57,439 nt of DNA. Origin: Bacteroidales bacterium UBA3834. Lineage in GTDB: Bacteria > Bacteroidota > Bacteroidia > Bacteroidales > P3. The translations under genes were made by a program, and so were the position numbers. The DNA lies in assembly GCA_002392965.1 (NCBI GenBank), contig DGIA01000032.1, positions 39,396 to 96,834 of the forward strand, given 5' to 3'. Every line of letters begins with the position of its first letter. Position 1 is the stretch's first letter. This document shows positions 25,845 to 33,722 of this stretch, piece after piece. The notes beneath the pieces were generated by a model that was not told the origin of the DNA, ran no database searches, and saw only the letters and a program-made list of their open reading frames with translations.

Positions 25845-27197
25845 TTAGAACTTTCTTCCTTCAGCCCAGCGGCGGCCTGCAATCTGTGCCTCGGCCGAGG
25901 TGTTGTAGATGTTGGCTACTACAAACTGGCCCGTGTGGTCGATACAACCCCATTTGCCGTCCATCTTGGCGGGAGCCACGCGGTCATTCCACACATAGGT
26001 AAACAGCTTGGCATCCTCAAAGGTGGGTTTGATGACCCATTCTCCTTTGTAATCCACATAGCCCCAAGCTTGTGTGCCTTTGTCCATGACAGGGTAGAGC
26101 CAGTGACCCAACTCTTGGCCGGTATCCCACTCGTTGCCGGCTAACCAAGCCTCACTGCTGAGTGTGAAAACATTACGGCTCAGGTCGTCACCCGTGTCGC
26201 TAATCACCATCCAGAACCCGTCGAGTTTGGCGGTGGCGAAGAGTCCCGTGTCATTGGCAAAACGGGTGGCATCCTCGTAGATGGGCTTGATGCGCCATTC
26301 GCCGCTCCAATCCACCCAGCCCCATTTTCCGCTGGCGGGGTTGGTCACCGGCAGGCGCCAACCTTCCAATGTGCGTCCGTGCTCAAACTGGCGCAGGGCA
26401 TAGGCGGCATCCTCGGCGGTAAAGAATATGGCTGTGCTGATAATGTTGCCGTTACGGTCGATGTTGGCCCAGCGCCCTTCCTGCTTTACTTGAGTGTAGG
26501 CATAGTTGTTGTCCTCGCCAAAGGGGCGCTGGTCCTGATAGAGCGGCTGCACGCTCCAACGGCCCAGATAATCCACGAAACCCCACAGTCCTGTTTTGGG
26601 GTTTGTGGTGGCCAGTCGCCAAGTGTAATAGTTGCGGGCAATGGCCCATTGGGCGCCAGCCTCCTCGGCCTGTTCAGCGTTGAGGAAAATGTTGTTTACC
26701 ACCAACACCCCGCGACCGTCAATGCACCCCCAACGGCCTTCTTTCTTCACAGAGGCGAAACTCTTCGGGTCCTTGCCTTGGTGGGGGTTGGCTGCCTCAT
26801 AGACAGGTTGATATTTCCAACGGCCGTAGTAATCCACGAATCCCCAGCGGCCGTCGGCCTGGTTGCGGGCAGGATAGACCCACTTGCCAGGTTCGCTCAT
26901 CACCTCCCACTCGTGACCTGCTTGACGAGCTACCTCCTGCGAGGGAAAGAGGTTGCGGCAGATGAGGTTGCCGTCGATGTCGATGCAGCCCCAACGACCG
27001 TCGAGCTTCACGGGAGCCCATTTGCGCACGCTTCCCTCGAAGGCACCGGCACGCTGGTATTGGGGCATGATGCGCCAACTGCCGTCGTCGTTTTTGTAGC
27101 CGAAACTCTTCATGGCACTCTCATAGACAGGCTTCTGCGCCATGGCGCCAATGCATGCCAAGAGGGTGAATATGAGTAATATAGAAAACCTTTTCAT
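25845..27197 (-). CDS. Secreted WG-repeat protein
   Basis: 450 aa. The ATG at 27197 gives a signal peptide (MKRFSILLIFTLLACIGAMAQ). An in-frame start further out is ruled out because a promoter box lies inside it. The mature part is a chain of about nine WG-like repeats of roughly 40-50 residues (GRWGCIDxxG, GRWGFVDYYGRW, GKWGWVDWSGEW, QAWGYVDYKGEW), alternating a 'WGCID' and a 'WGFVDY' type. Such repeats probably form a beta-propeller-like or solenoid binding surface. Ligand and role are unknown. It ends 2 bp before pyrC. Confidence 0.82.
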   Translation of the reverse strand: MKRFSILLIFTLLACIGAMAQKPVYESAMKSFGYKNDDGSWRIMPQYQRAGAFEGSVRKWAPVKLDGRWGCIDIDGNLICRNLFPSQEVARQAGHEWEVMSEPGKWVYPARNQADGRWGFVDYYGRWKYQPVYEAANPHQGKDPKSFASVKKEGRWGCIDGRGVLVVNNIFLNAEQAEEAGAQWAIARNYYTWRLATTNPKTGLWGFVDYLGRWSVQPLYQDQRPFGEDNNYAYTQVKQEGRWANIDRNGNIISTAIFFTAEDAAYALRQFEHGRTLEGWRLPVTNPASGKWGWVDWSGEWRIKPIYEDATRFANDTGLFATAKLDGFWMVISDTGDDLSRNVFTLSSEAWLAGNEWDTGQELGHWLYPVMDKGTQAWGYVDYKGEWVIKPTFEDAKLFTYVWNDRVAPAKMDGKWGCIDHTGQFVVANIYNTSAEAQIAGRRWAEGRKF

Positions 27198-27224
27198 GGT
27201 ATTTTTATATTTCAGTTCAAAATG

Positions 27225-27232
27225 CAAAGATA
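27225..27232 (-). promoter_or_regulatory. -7 promoter box for WG-repeat gene
   Basis: TATCTTTG on the minus strand lies 28 bp before the ATG at 27197. The -33 region has only a partial match (TTGG, 19-bp spacer). Confidence 0.6.
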
Positions 27233-27345
27233 TATTTTTTTAACGATATGGCCAACTTTTTTTTAGGTCGGGTTTGTCGCTTTGTTTTTTGAGTTTTATA
27301 AATGTTTGATATTTAGATATGAATACTCCCTGCTTTCATAACGAG

Positions 27346-27422
27346 CCCTAAGGTATCACTAAGGTATCACTAGGGCATCCCCAAGGTATCACTAGGGTAT
27401 CCCCAAGGTATCACTAAGGTAT
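27346..27422. repeat. Tandem array of seven 11-bp CTAAGG/CTAGGG units
   Basis: Seven contiguous 11-bp units (CACTAAGGTAT, CACTAGGGTAT, CCCCAAGGTAT and variants) with strict spacing. They belong to the CTAGG family seen at 9456-9532. The array lies in the 540-bp spacer between divergent genes. Outside this array and the two promoters I see no gene in 27233-27667. Confidence 0.85.
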
Positions 27423-27667
27423 CTTTATAGAATATGGATGAAAGGCTGTTTTTGTGAAAAGAAAGAGAATAAAGGGGCAATAAAAACGGAAAAAACGCAT
27501 TATCACCGCATAAAAGATATTTTTGGTGAAAGAAACGAACTTTGCATCGTTGTGGATACAATCCAAACGTTTCGGGAATGTGCAAACAACTCAATAGATG
27601 CAGGTAAAAGGCGAAGAGTTCATGGGTAGAAGAATGGCTATGGCTGGTTATGTGGAAAAAACTTTAT

Positions 27668-27698
27668 TTTGCCACGTGAGAAAAAAGTTGTATTTTTG
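27668..27698 (+). promoter_or_regulatory. Promoter for methionine gamma-lyase-like gene
   Basis: TTTG (27668-27671), a 19-bp spacer and TATTTTTG (27691-27698) match the consensus. The ATG follows 42 bp downstream after an A-rich leader. Confidence 0.8.
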
Positions 27699-27740
27699 CA
27701 TTTCAAAAATAAATAAAAAATAAACTAAATAATTGATACA

Positions 27741-28946
27741 ATGAACAAATTCGATCCTGCAACCGCCATCCAGCGCATCGACGGACGCGATGCCAATCGT
27801 GGTGTGAACCCTGCAATCTGCGACAGCGCCACCTTCACCTTCCCTGAGGCTCATCTGATGACCGAGACCTTCCACGGCGAAACTGAGGGTTACTTCCTCT
27901 ACAGCCGTCACTGGAATCCCTCGAACCTGGCACTTTGTCAGCGTCTCGCCGCTATGGAAGGCACCGAGATGGCATGGGTTACCGGCTCCGGTTTGGCCGC
28001 CATCACCAGCGCCCTGCTGCACGAAGTGAACGCCGGTGACCACATCGTGGCCAGCATGACCACATACGGCGGCACCTTCGCTTTCATGGCCAACTACCTC
28101 AAGAAGTTCAATGTGAACTGCACCTTTGTGAACATGCAGAACCTCGACGCCGTGAAGAAGGCCCTCGCCGAGCACCCCAACACCAAGGTCGTCTATACCG
28201 AGACGATGAACAACCCGCTGCTCCGCATCGCCAACGTGCCCGAGCTCGCCAAGATGGCTCACGCCGCCGGTGCCAAGCTGATTGTGGACAACACATTCAC
28301 CCCCATGATTTTCAGCCCCTGCCGTCTGGGTGCCGACGTTACCGTCTATTCGATGACCAAGTACATCAACGGTACGAACGACTGCGTGGCCGGTGCCATC
28401 TGCGGCAGTGCTGAGTACATCAACAGCCTTATAGATGTGAACAACGGCACCTGTATGCTCCTCGGCCCCGTGCTGGATCCCATGCGTAGCGCCTCCATCA
28501 ACAAGAACCTGCACACCCTGCACATCCGCATGAAGAAGCACGGTGAGAACGCCATGTATCTGGCCAAGCGCTTCAAAGAGGTGGGCTTCAAATACAACTA
28601 TCCCGGTTTGCCCGAGCATCCCGACTACCAGCTGTTCTGCAGCATGATGAACGAAGGCTACGGCTTCGGTGGCATGATCAGCATCGACATGGGCACCGCC
28701 GAGCGCGCCAGCAAGATCATGGAACTCATGCAGCAGAAGGGTGTCGGCTACCTCGCAGTCTCTCTCGGTTACTTCAAGACCCTCTTCAGCAACAGCGGCA
28801 AGAGCACCAGTTCTGAGGTTCCCGAGGACATCCAGAAGGAAATGGGCATGAGCGAAGGCCTCATCCGCTTCTCGATGGGTCTGGACAACGACATCGAGGC
28901 CACCTTCCAGTTGATTAAAGAGAGCGTTGACGCTTTCAACAAGTAA
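27741..28946 (+). CDS. Cys/Met-metabolism PLP enzyme, methionine gamma-lyase-like
   Basis: 401 aa, fold type I PLP enzyme of the trans-sulfuration family. Visible are the Tyr-Arg pair region FLYSRHWNPSN (about 52-62), GSGLAAI phosphate-binding turn (about 81-87), the PLP-contacting Asp in IVDNTF and the Schiff-base Lys in YSMTKYINGT. The family includes methionine gamma-lyase, cystathionine gamma-synthase/lyase and O-acetylhomoserine sulfhydrylase, and sequence alone does not separate them here. Methionine gamma-lyase is the usual annotation for such Bacteroidota proteins. It stands alone, with its own promoter and terminator. Confidence 0.82.
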   Translation: MNKFDPATAIQRIDGRDANRGVNPAICDSATFTFPEAHLMTETFHGETEGYFLYSRHWNPSNLALCQRLAAMEGTEMAWVTGSGLAAITSALLHEVNAGDHIVASMTTYGGTFAFMANYLKKFNVNCTFVNMQNLDAVKKALAEHPNTKVVYTETMNNPLLRIANVPELAKMAHAAGAKLIVDNTFTPMIFSPCRLGADVTVYSMTKYINGTNDCVAGAICGSAEYINSLIDVNNGTCMLLGPVLDPMRSASINKNLHTLHIRMKKHGENAMYLAKRFKEVGFKYNYPGLPEHPDYQLFCSMMNEGYGFGGMISIDMGTAERASKIMELMQQKGVGYLAVSLGYFKTLFSNSGKSTSSEVPEDIQKEMGMSEGLIRFSMGLDNDIEATFQLIKESVDAFNK

Positions 28947-28962
28947 ACGATTGTAAAGTAAA

Positions 28963-29006
28963 ATAGTGCCTATAGAAACTACAGAATCTATAGGCACTAT
29001 GTTTTT
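28963..29006 (+). terminator. Strong intrinsic terminator, immediately before elbB
   Basis: A perfect 14-bp stem (28963-28976 with 28987-29000, 10-nt loop) is followed by G and five T (29002-29006). It ends the PLP-enzyme transcript but lies only 6 nt before the elbB ATG. Confidence 0.88.
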
Positions 29007-29012
29007 ATCATC

Positions 29013-29693
29013 ATGAAAAAGATAGCTGTTATTTTGAGCGGTTGCGGCAACCGAGACGGTAGCGAACTGCAGGAAAGCCTCTCTCTGATGCTTGCTATTG
29101 ACCGTCGTGGCTGGATGTACCAGTGCTTTGCCCCCGAGGGTATGTTTGAGGTGGTGCCGCACATTGACGTGCAAGACGAAGAAGAGGAGGGTACCGTACT
29201 CGATATGGAGCAACGCGATATTTTCGTCGAGAGTGCACGCATTGCACGTGGTAATTTGCTGCCGTTGGAACAATACCGTCCCGATGACTACGATGCGCTG
29301 GCCCTCCCTGGTGGTATGGGTGCCGCTCGCAACCTTTCTACCTTCGCCTTCGACGGACCTCGCATGGAGGTCATCGACAGTGTGCAAGATGCCATCCTTG
29401 AAACTTACCGCGCCAAAAAGCCCGTGGTGGCCATGTGCATAGCTCCCATGGTGGTGGCCAAGGTGCTTGGACGCTACGAGGTGCACCTGACCCTCGGGCC
29501 TGATGACAACCAGGCATCGCAGGTGGCCAAGGGCTTTGGCTGCCATGTGGAAGCCTGTGGCCCTACAGATGTTTGTACCGACGTCGAACATAAAGTGCTT
29601 ACCACTCCTGCTTATATGGCTGCCACCCATATCAGCGAGATATTTGCTGGTGCCGAGAACCTCGTTTCCGCTCTTGCAGGAATGATGGAATAG
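29013..29693 (+). CDS. elbB: ElbB/ES1-type DJ-1/PfpI superfamily protein
   Basis: 226 aa with the ES1/ElbB opening KKIAVILSGCGNRDGSEL and the nucleophile elbow VAMCIAPMVVAKV, with the reactive Cys near residue 140. E. coli ElbB has been linked to isoprenoid synthesis and shows glyoxalase-type activity in vitro; the true role is unclear. The ATG lies 6 nt after a strong terminator, with no space for a Shine-Dalgarno site and no promoter visible between. Expression must rely on read-through or on a promoter inside the upstream gene. Confidence 0.88.
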   Translation: MKKIAVILSGCGNRDGSELQESLSLMLAIDRRGWMYQCFAPEGMFEVVPHIDVQDEEEEGTVLDMEQRDIFVESARIARGNLLPLEQYRPDDYDALALPGGMGAARNLSTFAFDGPRMEVIDSVQDAILETYRAKKPVVAMCIAPMVVAKVLGRYEVHLTLGPDDNQASQVAKGFGCHVEACGPTDVCTDVEHKVLTTPAYMAATHISEIFAGAENLVSALAGMME

Positions 29694-29710
29694 TGTTTTT
29701 CGGGTGACGT

Positions 29711-29750
29711 AATAAAAGACCCGCTGGCATTTGTCAGCGGGTCTTTTATT
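29711..29750. terminator. Bidirectional terminator between elbB and beta-helix gene
   Basis: A perfect 16-bp stem (29711-29726 with 29735-29750, 8-nt loop) has A-rich and T-rich ends (AATAAAAG / CTTTTATT), so it can end both convergent transcripts. Confidence 0.9.
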
Positions 29751-29769
29751 GGTTTATGTATCGGCAATT

Positions 29770-31689
29770 TTAGTATAATTTGATATGCTTCTTCCCGTTC
29801 TGGATAAAGACACCTCGGAAGGTGGCAGGCACCTCGGAACCGAGATAGCGACCGTCGATGCTGAAGACGCGCGAATCGTTAATCTGTTGTTCGACCCCCA
29901 CTTCGTCGATACCAACACTACCTCCGCTGCCTTCGACGTAACAATTGCCTTCAAAATAAGAGGTTCCGTCGGTTACGTTATTGCCGTTGGCAAGTGAAGG
30001 AGTGCTGGGAGCGGAAATGACAAGTCCGCTTGAATTACCGCCAGGACCACCGTGACCTCCGGGACCGCCACCGGTGCTGATAGTGGGAGTTTTAAAAGCT
30101 ATCATGTTGTCGTCGTAGGTTATGGTGTACCAAGTGTTGCTGCTGACATTTGATTGTTGTATCTTGGGCTGGTTGTAAGCCGCGCCGTTCTCTATGCCGC
30201 CCACGGCGATGATGACGCCGCCGTTGACATACACCTTCTTACCCCCCTCGCTGTTGGCGTCGATGCCCAGTTCCGGCGAACGGGAACCGATGGCATACAC
30301 CAGGCCTCCGTTGAGGTAAATGTTTCCGTTGGCGTCGATGCCGTCGTTGTTGTTGGAGTGCGAGTAGATGTAGCCTCCGCTGATGGTCATATCCTGCGCC
30401 GAGTTGATGCCATCGTCATAGGCGTTGACATAAATCTCGCCGCCGGAGACATTAAGGTAGTTTTTGCTCTCTATGCCCTCGCCGTTGTAGCCGCTGGTGC
30501 TTACCTTCACCTTGCCGCCGCTGACAACCATACCGCCGCTATAAGTGTAACTGTTGCCGACCTGCGTTTTCAATCCAGCCTTGATGCCCTTGGGTGACGA
30601 ATAGTAATCGCTGCTGATGTTGTCGGTGTTGCCGGTGTAGTTGGTATTTTCGGTGGTGCCGTTGTTGTAGTAGAGGCCACCGCTGGTGGCAACGGTGATG
30701 TCGCCGCCGCTGATGGTGAGCTCGCCGTCGCACTTCATACCCTTGCCACCCGAGCCGGTGGCGGTGAGTGTGAGTGTGCCGCCGCTTATGTCGATATTGC
30801 CGTCGGCGCTGATGCCACAGGCGGCCTTGGTCTCCAGGTCATCTTCGTCCCATTCTCCATTGCCGCTGGTGGTGACATCGATGACAGGCTCACCAGAGAT
30901 GAATATGTCGCCAGCCGCCTTGATACCCTTGGCGGCGATGGCGACGCAGTTGACGGTGATATTGCCGCCCTCGATATAGATATTGCCGCTGTCCTCATCC
31001 TCATGGTCCTCGGTGATGGCGGTGGCGGTGTCGCCCTCCAGGTCACACTGGATGCCGTCGTCGCCGGTGCCGCTGATGTTGACGGTGCCACTTTCCATCA
31101 GGAAATACTGGTTGCACGAGATGCCGTCGCCCACGGCCGAGGTGATGTTGAGGGTGGCGTTCTTCAAACTGATGTACTCTCCGGCCTTGATAGCGTGCTT
31201 CACGTTGCCCACAACGTTGAGGGTGCCCTGCTGCTTAAACTCGGCGTGGCCCTTCACATAGAGGCAGCCCTTCTGCGAGCCGCTGGCAGCATCGACAAGG
31301 GTGTTGGTGGTACCGGTGACGACCTTCACGTTGATGCGCTTGCCGTTCTGTATGTGCACGGCGGCACCGCTATAGACGGGAGTTGTATTGGTTAGCGTCA
31401 GGCCGTTGAGCTCCACGGTGGCCTTGTAGGAACCCGACATATAGAACTCGCCGTCGGTAGAAGTGCCCGAAAGCTTGTAGGTTATCTCGCTGGCCACAGA
31501 GTCGCTCTGCGTTATGGAGACGTGCGCCCCCTGCTGGGTTACCGTCAGATACTGGCTGATGTTGTCGGCCACGTTGACCGTCGCCGAGGTGCTGTTGAAG
31601 ACAACCTCGACGGAATTGTCGCTCTGCGCCTGTGCAGTTCCGAAAGCCGCGAAAGCAAACAGAATGAATAAGATGGCTGTGTTTTTCAT
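29770..31689 (-). CDS. Secreted Cthe_2159-type beta-helix carbohydrate-binding protein
   Basis: 639 aa from the ATG at 31689, which gives a clean signal peptide (MKNTAILFILFAFAAFGTAQAQ). The frame is open further out, but a -7 box at 31717-31724 excludes it. Residues about 90-560 are a series of turns such as GDGISCNQYFLMESGTVNISG, AKGIKAAGDIFISG and GKGMKCDGELTISGG, with about 20-25 residues per turn. This is typical of the pectate-lyase-like Cthe_2159 family, which binds polygalacturonate. The C-terminus (FSIDGRYLG, GVFIQNGKKHIKLY) is a short sorting-domain-like tail. A surface glycan-binding role is inferred. Confidence 0.82.
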   Translation of the reverse strand: MKNTAILFILFAFAAFGTAQAQSDNSVEVVFNSTSATVNVADNISQYLTVTQQGAHVSITQSDSVASEITYKLSGTSTDGEFYMSGSYKATVELNGLTLTNTTPVYSGAAVHIQNGKRINVKVVTGTTNTLVDAASGSQKGCLYVKGHAEFKQQGTLNVVGNVKHAIKAGEYISLKNATLNITSAVGDGISCNQYFLMESGTVNISGTGDDGIQCDLEGDTATAITEDHEDEDSGNIYIEGGNITVNCVAIAAKGIKAAGDIFISGEPVIDVTTSGNGEWDEDDLETKAACGISADGNIDISGGTLTLTATGSGGKGMKCDGELTISGGDITVATSGGLYYNNGTTENTNYTGNTDNISSDYYSSPKGIKAGLKTQVGNSYTYSGGMVVSGGKVKVSTSGYNGEGIESKNYLNVSGGEIYVNAYDDGINSAQDMTISGGYIYSHSNNNDGIDANGNIYLNGGLVYAIGSRSPELGIDANSEGGKKVYVNGGVIIAVGGIENGAAYNQPKIQQSNVSSNTWYTITYDDNMIAFKTPTISTGGGPGGHGGPGGNSSGLVISAPSTPSLANGNNVTDGTSYFEGNCYVEGSGGSVGIDEVGVEQQINDSRVFSIDGRYLGSEVPATFRGVFIQNGKKHIKLY

Positions 31690-31716
31690 AAAAAATTGCA
31701 TTAAATTTCGATACTG

Positions 31717-31724
31717 CAAAGATA
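31717..31724 (-). promoter_or_regulatory. -7 promoter box for beta-helix gene
   Basis: TATCTTTG on the minus strand lies 28 bp upstream of the ATG at 31689. No clear -33 element was seen. Confidence 0.6.
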
Positions 31725-31881
31725 CAGAGAATCCAGCATCCTCACAATGACATATCGCCTGCATCGTTTGGCAAAAACACCGATAGCCGTCCATGCCGAC
31801 GAATGCTTGAAGTCTCGATGTCTTGAAGACATGAAGTACTTTCCGCATTTCACGGCAGGTAACTGTTGGCCCGAAAAATAT

Positions 31882-31912
31882 CTTGTCTATTCTCTTTTTT
31901 TTACTATCTTTG
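31882..31912 (+). promoter_or_regulatory. Promoter for structured leader / DUF2798 gene
   Basis: CTTG (31882-31885), a 19-bp spacer and TATCTTTG (31905-31912). Transcription would start near 31918, about 175 nt before the next ATG. Confidence 0.72.
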
Positions 31913-31917
31913 CATTT

Positions 31918-32075
31918 GTTTATCGTATAATCTACCGAGACGTATAATACTCTGAAATTGGGTCAGTTAAAGGTTCCAGATAAACGCTGATAATTGACCG
32001 AAAAAATAACCAACATACAGGGTATGATACGCAAGAAAACGACCATTCTTGTCGCCCTAATGGCGACATTTTTTT
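31918..32075 (+). ncRNA. Candidate structured leader or small RNA ending in a terminator
   Basis: Hand folding finds a 9-bp stem (31961-31969 with 31991-31999, one G-U). GATAAAC inside its loop (31979-31985) is complementary to GTTTATC at the expected 5' end (31918-31924), a possible pseudoknot. A small CATAC/GTATG hairpin lies at 32014-32026. The segment ends in an intrinsic terminator at 32050-32075. CGTATAAT occurs twice (31924 and 31941) and could pair with ATACG at 32027-32031 as an alternative fold. It may be a riboswitch-like attenuator of the downstream gene or an independent small RNA. I recognise no known family. Confidence 0.5.
32050..32075 (+). terminator. Intrinsic terminator/attenuator ahead of DUF2798 gene
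   Basis: TGTCGCC (32050-32056) and GGCGACA (32062-32068) form a 7-bp stem with loop CTAAT, followed by seven T (32069-32075). It ends 17 nt before the ATG at 32093. Confidence 0.82.
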
Positions 32076-32092
32076 CTTAAATAAATAAGTCT

Positions 32093-32740
32093 ATGTCACG
32101 AAATCGAACTCAGCATTTAGTCTATGCTTTAATTACGGTATTCATTACCGTTCACCTGTTTGTATTTTATAGCCTGTATGTTATCGAGGGTGATAGCTTG
32201 ATGCAGGCAACCGGAACGACCTCGGTACTGCAGGCACTCGACAGCCAAGGTGGTGTCTATATGTTAGGCAATTATATGCCTATATGGTTGATGATTCTTA
32301 TTGAGATGCTTTTCGCCTTTGTGCTTGCGGTGGCAATGGGCAGCCCTCTGGCCTTCCGATTGGCCAGCCGCAAGTTTGACCCTCGTCGCAACCACCCGAT
32401 GATATTTGAGTCGGCTATCATCACGGCCACCGTTTGCCTCATGTGTCCGTCAATGAGTCTGCTGGCTGATTTTTTTTATTATCCTTACTATAATGGGTTT
32501 GACGTCATCGACTTTTTGTGCCGTTGGTTCCGTCTGGTATGCTACAACCTGCCGTTTGCCTATTTCTCGCAGATGTTTTTTGTCCAGCCTTTTGTGAGGT
32601 TTGTCATACGAAGACTTTTCGCTAGTAACATAGCGCAGCGAAACGAGCAGAACAGCAACAAGACGGTCAAACCGTCGGATGAGACCGAGGCTATTGCCGA
32701 TGTAATAATCCGCGAAGACGAGATTGCCACTACTGATTAA
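32093..32740 (+). CDS. DUF2798-type inner-membrane protein
   Basis: 215 aa with four likely membrane segments (about 10-30, 62-82, 103-126, 148-170). Two related halves each start with a hydrophobic stretch. Phrases such as TVFITVHLFVFYSLYV, MGSPLAFRLA and CPSMSLLADFFYYPYY resemble DUF2798 proteins that I recall mainly from Clostridia. Transfer is possible but not shown. The C-terminal 35 residues are polar and acidic. Function is unknown. Expression seems to depend on passing the terminator 17 nt upstream. Confidence 0.7.
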   Translation: MSRNRTQHLVYALITVFITVHLFVFYSLYVIEGDSLMQATGTTSVLQALDSQGGVYMLGNYMPIWLMILIEMLFAFVLAVAMGSPLAFRLASRKFDPRRNHPMIFESAIITATVCLMCPSMSLLADFFYYPYYNGFDVIDFLCRWFRLVCYNLPFAYFSQMFFVQPFVRFVIRRLFASNIAQRNEQNSNKTVKPSDETEAIADVIIREDEIATTD

Positions 32741-32788
32741 AAATCCACTCAATGTTCAGCGAAAATATATCAAACAACATATACACTT

Positions 32789-33064
32789 ATGACCAAAGCA
32801 GAAATTGTCGCCCGCATCAACGAGCGGATGGGTATTGACAGAAAATATGTGTTGATGATGGTTGAAGCCGTCATGGAAACCATCAAGGAACACATGTCCA
32901 ATGGAGAAAACATCTATCTGCGCCACTTCGGCACCTTCAGTATCGTCACACGTCGTGAGAAGATTGGGCGAAACATCGGCAAGGGCATTTCCATAGTGAT
33001 TCCCGAGCACAAGATTCCGCGTTTCAAACCGAGTAAGGATTTTGTGGAAATGATTAAACAGTAA
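32789..33064 (+). CDS. HU/IHF-family DNA-binding protein
   Basis: 91 aa, the normal length for HU. N-terminal helices (KAEIVARINERMGIDRKYV) are followed by NIYLRHFGTFSIVTRREKIGRN and IPEHKIPRFKPSKDF. In place of the usual RNP motif in the DNA-binding arm there is GISIVIPEHKIPRFKPS, a common Bacteroidota variant. It is a nucleoid protein that bends DNA as a dimer. It is encoded 48 bp after the DUF2798 gene and 40 bp before the coiled-coil gene. Confidence 0.92.
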   Translation: MTKAEIVARINERMGIDRKYVLMMVEAVMETIKEHMSNGENIYLRHFGTFSIVTRREKIGRNIGKGISIVIPEHKIPRFKPSKDFVEMIKQ

Positions 33065-33104
33065 TTCAGGGGCGCAAGCCCATTATTAACCAAAAACAAT
33101 TATT

Positions 33105-33416
33105 ATGTCAGTAACAAACTTGAACGAAATCGACAAAGCAGATGTGCTCGTGGCAGGTCTGCGAAAACACCTCAGAGAGGCGCAGGAAATCGGTATCACT
33201 ACCGATGCCCTCAATCGTCTGGAAGAAGCCGCCAAAGCCTTGCGGCAGAAGGATGCAGAGGTCGACGAGCTGCGTCGCCAAGCCACCCTCAAGGCACACG
33301 AGAACATGGATTTGATTGCTGACCTTAAGGCACAGATGCTCACCATGCGCAAAGCCGTCAAAGCCCGTTATCCACAGTACGAGTGGATCAACTACGGCGT
33401 TCAGGACAAGAGATGA
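33105..33416 (+). CDS. Small coiled-coil protein of unknown function
   Basis: 103 aa, highly charged and helical throughout (about residues 10-85), with heptad-like spacing in LEEAAKALRQKDAEVDELRR, so a coiled coil is likely. The end YPQYEWINYGVQDKR is the only non-helical part and resembles the tail of short Bacteroidota hypothetical proteins. There is no signal peptide. It follows HU by 40 bp and is closed by a terminator, so a role with nucleoid or DNA is possible by context only. Confidence 0.65.
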   Translation: MSVTNLNEIDKADVLVAGLRKHLREAQEIGITTDALNRLEEAAKALRQKDAEVDELRRQATLKAHENMDLIADLKAQMLTMRKAVKARYPQYEWINYGVQDKR

Positions 33417-33431
33417 TCGCTATCATGAAAG

Positions 33432-33469
33432 CCTGAGGCTATGAGATTTCTCACAGCCTCGGACTTTTT
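33432..33469 (+). terminator. Intrinsic terminator after coiled-coil gene
   Basis: An interrupted stem (CCTGAGGCT with AGCCTCGG plus an inner TGAGA/TCTCA) is followed by TTTTT. A second perfect hairpin, TAGCCCTC-ATCA-GAGGGCTA, lies directly after it at 33471-33490. Confidence 0.8.
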
Positions 33470-33490
33470 ATAGCCCTCATCAGAGGGCTA

Positions 33491-33680
33491 CCAGAGTGTA
33501 TTATACTTATTTGCGGAACTGCAAGGGGGGGCATGCCTGTTCGTCGCCGAAAGAAACGGATGAAGAATGAGGGGGTGGCGAAGCCGAGCATTCCGGCAGC
33601 CTCGGCACTTGGTCCAAGCGCCTCATCGGCATCAGCCCTATACACTATACTTGTGAACTGTGAGTTTTCAAAAAAAAACG
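33491..33680. other. GC-rich extragenic stretch with hairpins
   Basis: No credible gene. GCCGAG/CTCGGC and other short stems occur near 33575-33600. The sequence TATACTTATTTGCGGAACTG near 33500 is loosely repeated near 33645. A short open frame at 33533-33772 has low-complexity Ala/Ser composition and overlaps the promoter and start of the next gene. Confidence 0.4.
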
Positions 33681-33688
33681 TACTTTTG
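33681..33688 (+). promoter_or_regulatory. -7 promoter box for AraC-type regulator
   Basis: TACTTTTG fits the -7 consensus. Its position places transcription start at about 33694, which decides the start codon of the following gene. Confidence 0.6.
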
Positions 33689-33722
33689 CACCATGAAAAT
33701 AGCGCAATCCTACACCCACCCG

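Noticed and set aside
27438..27629. 63-aa open frame before the PLP-enzyme promoter
   Set aside because: It has an ATG but no ribosome-binding site or promoter, and no family resemblance. Too weak to call.
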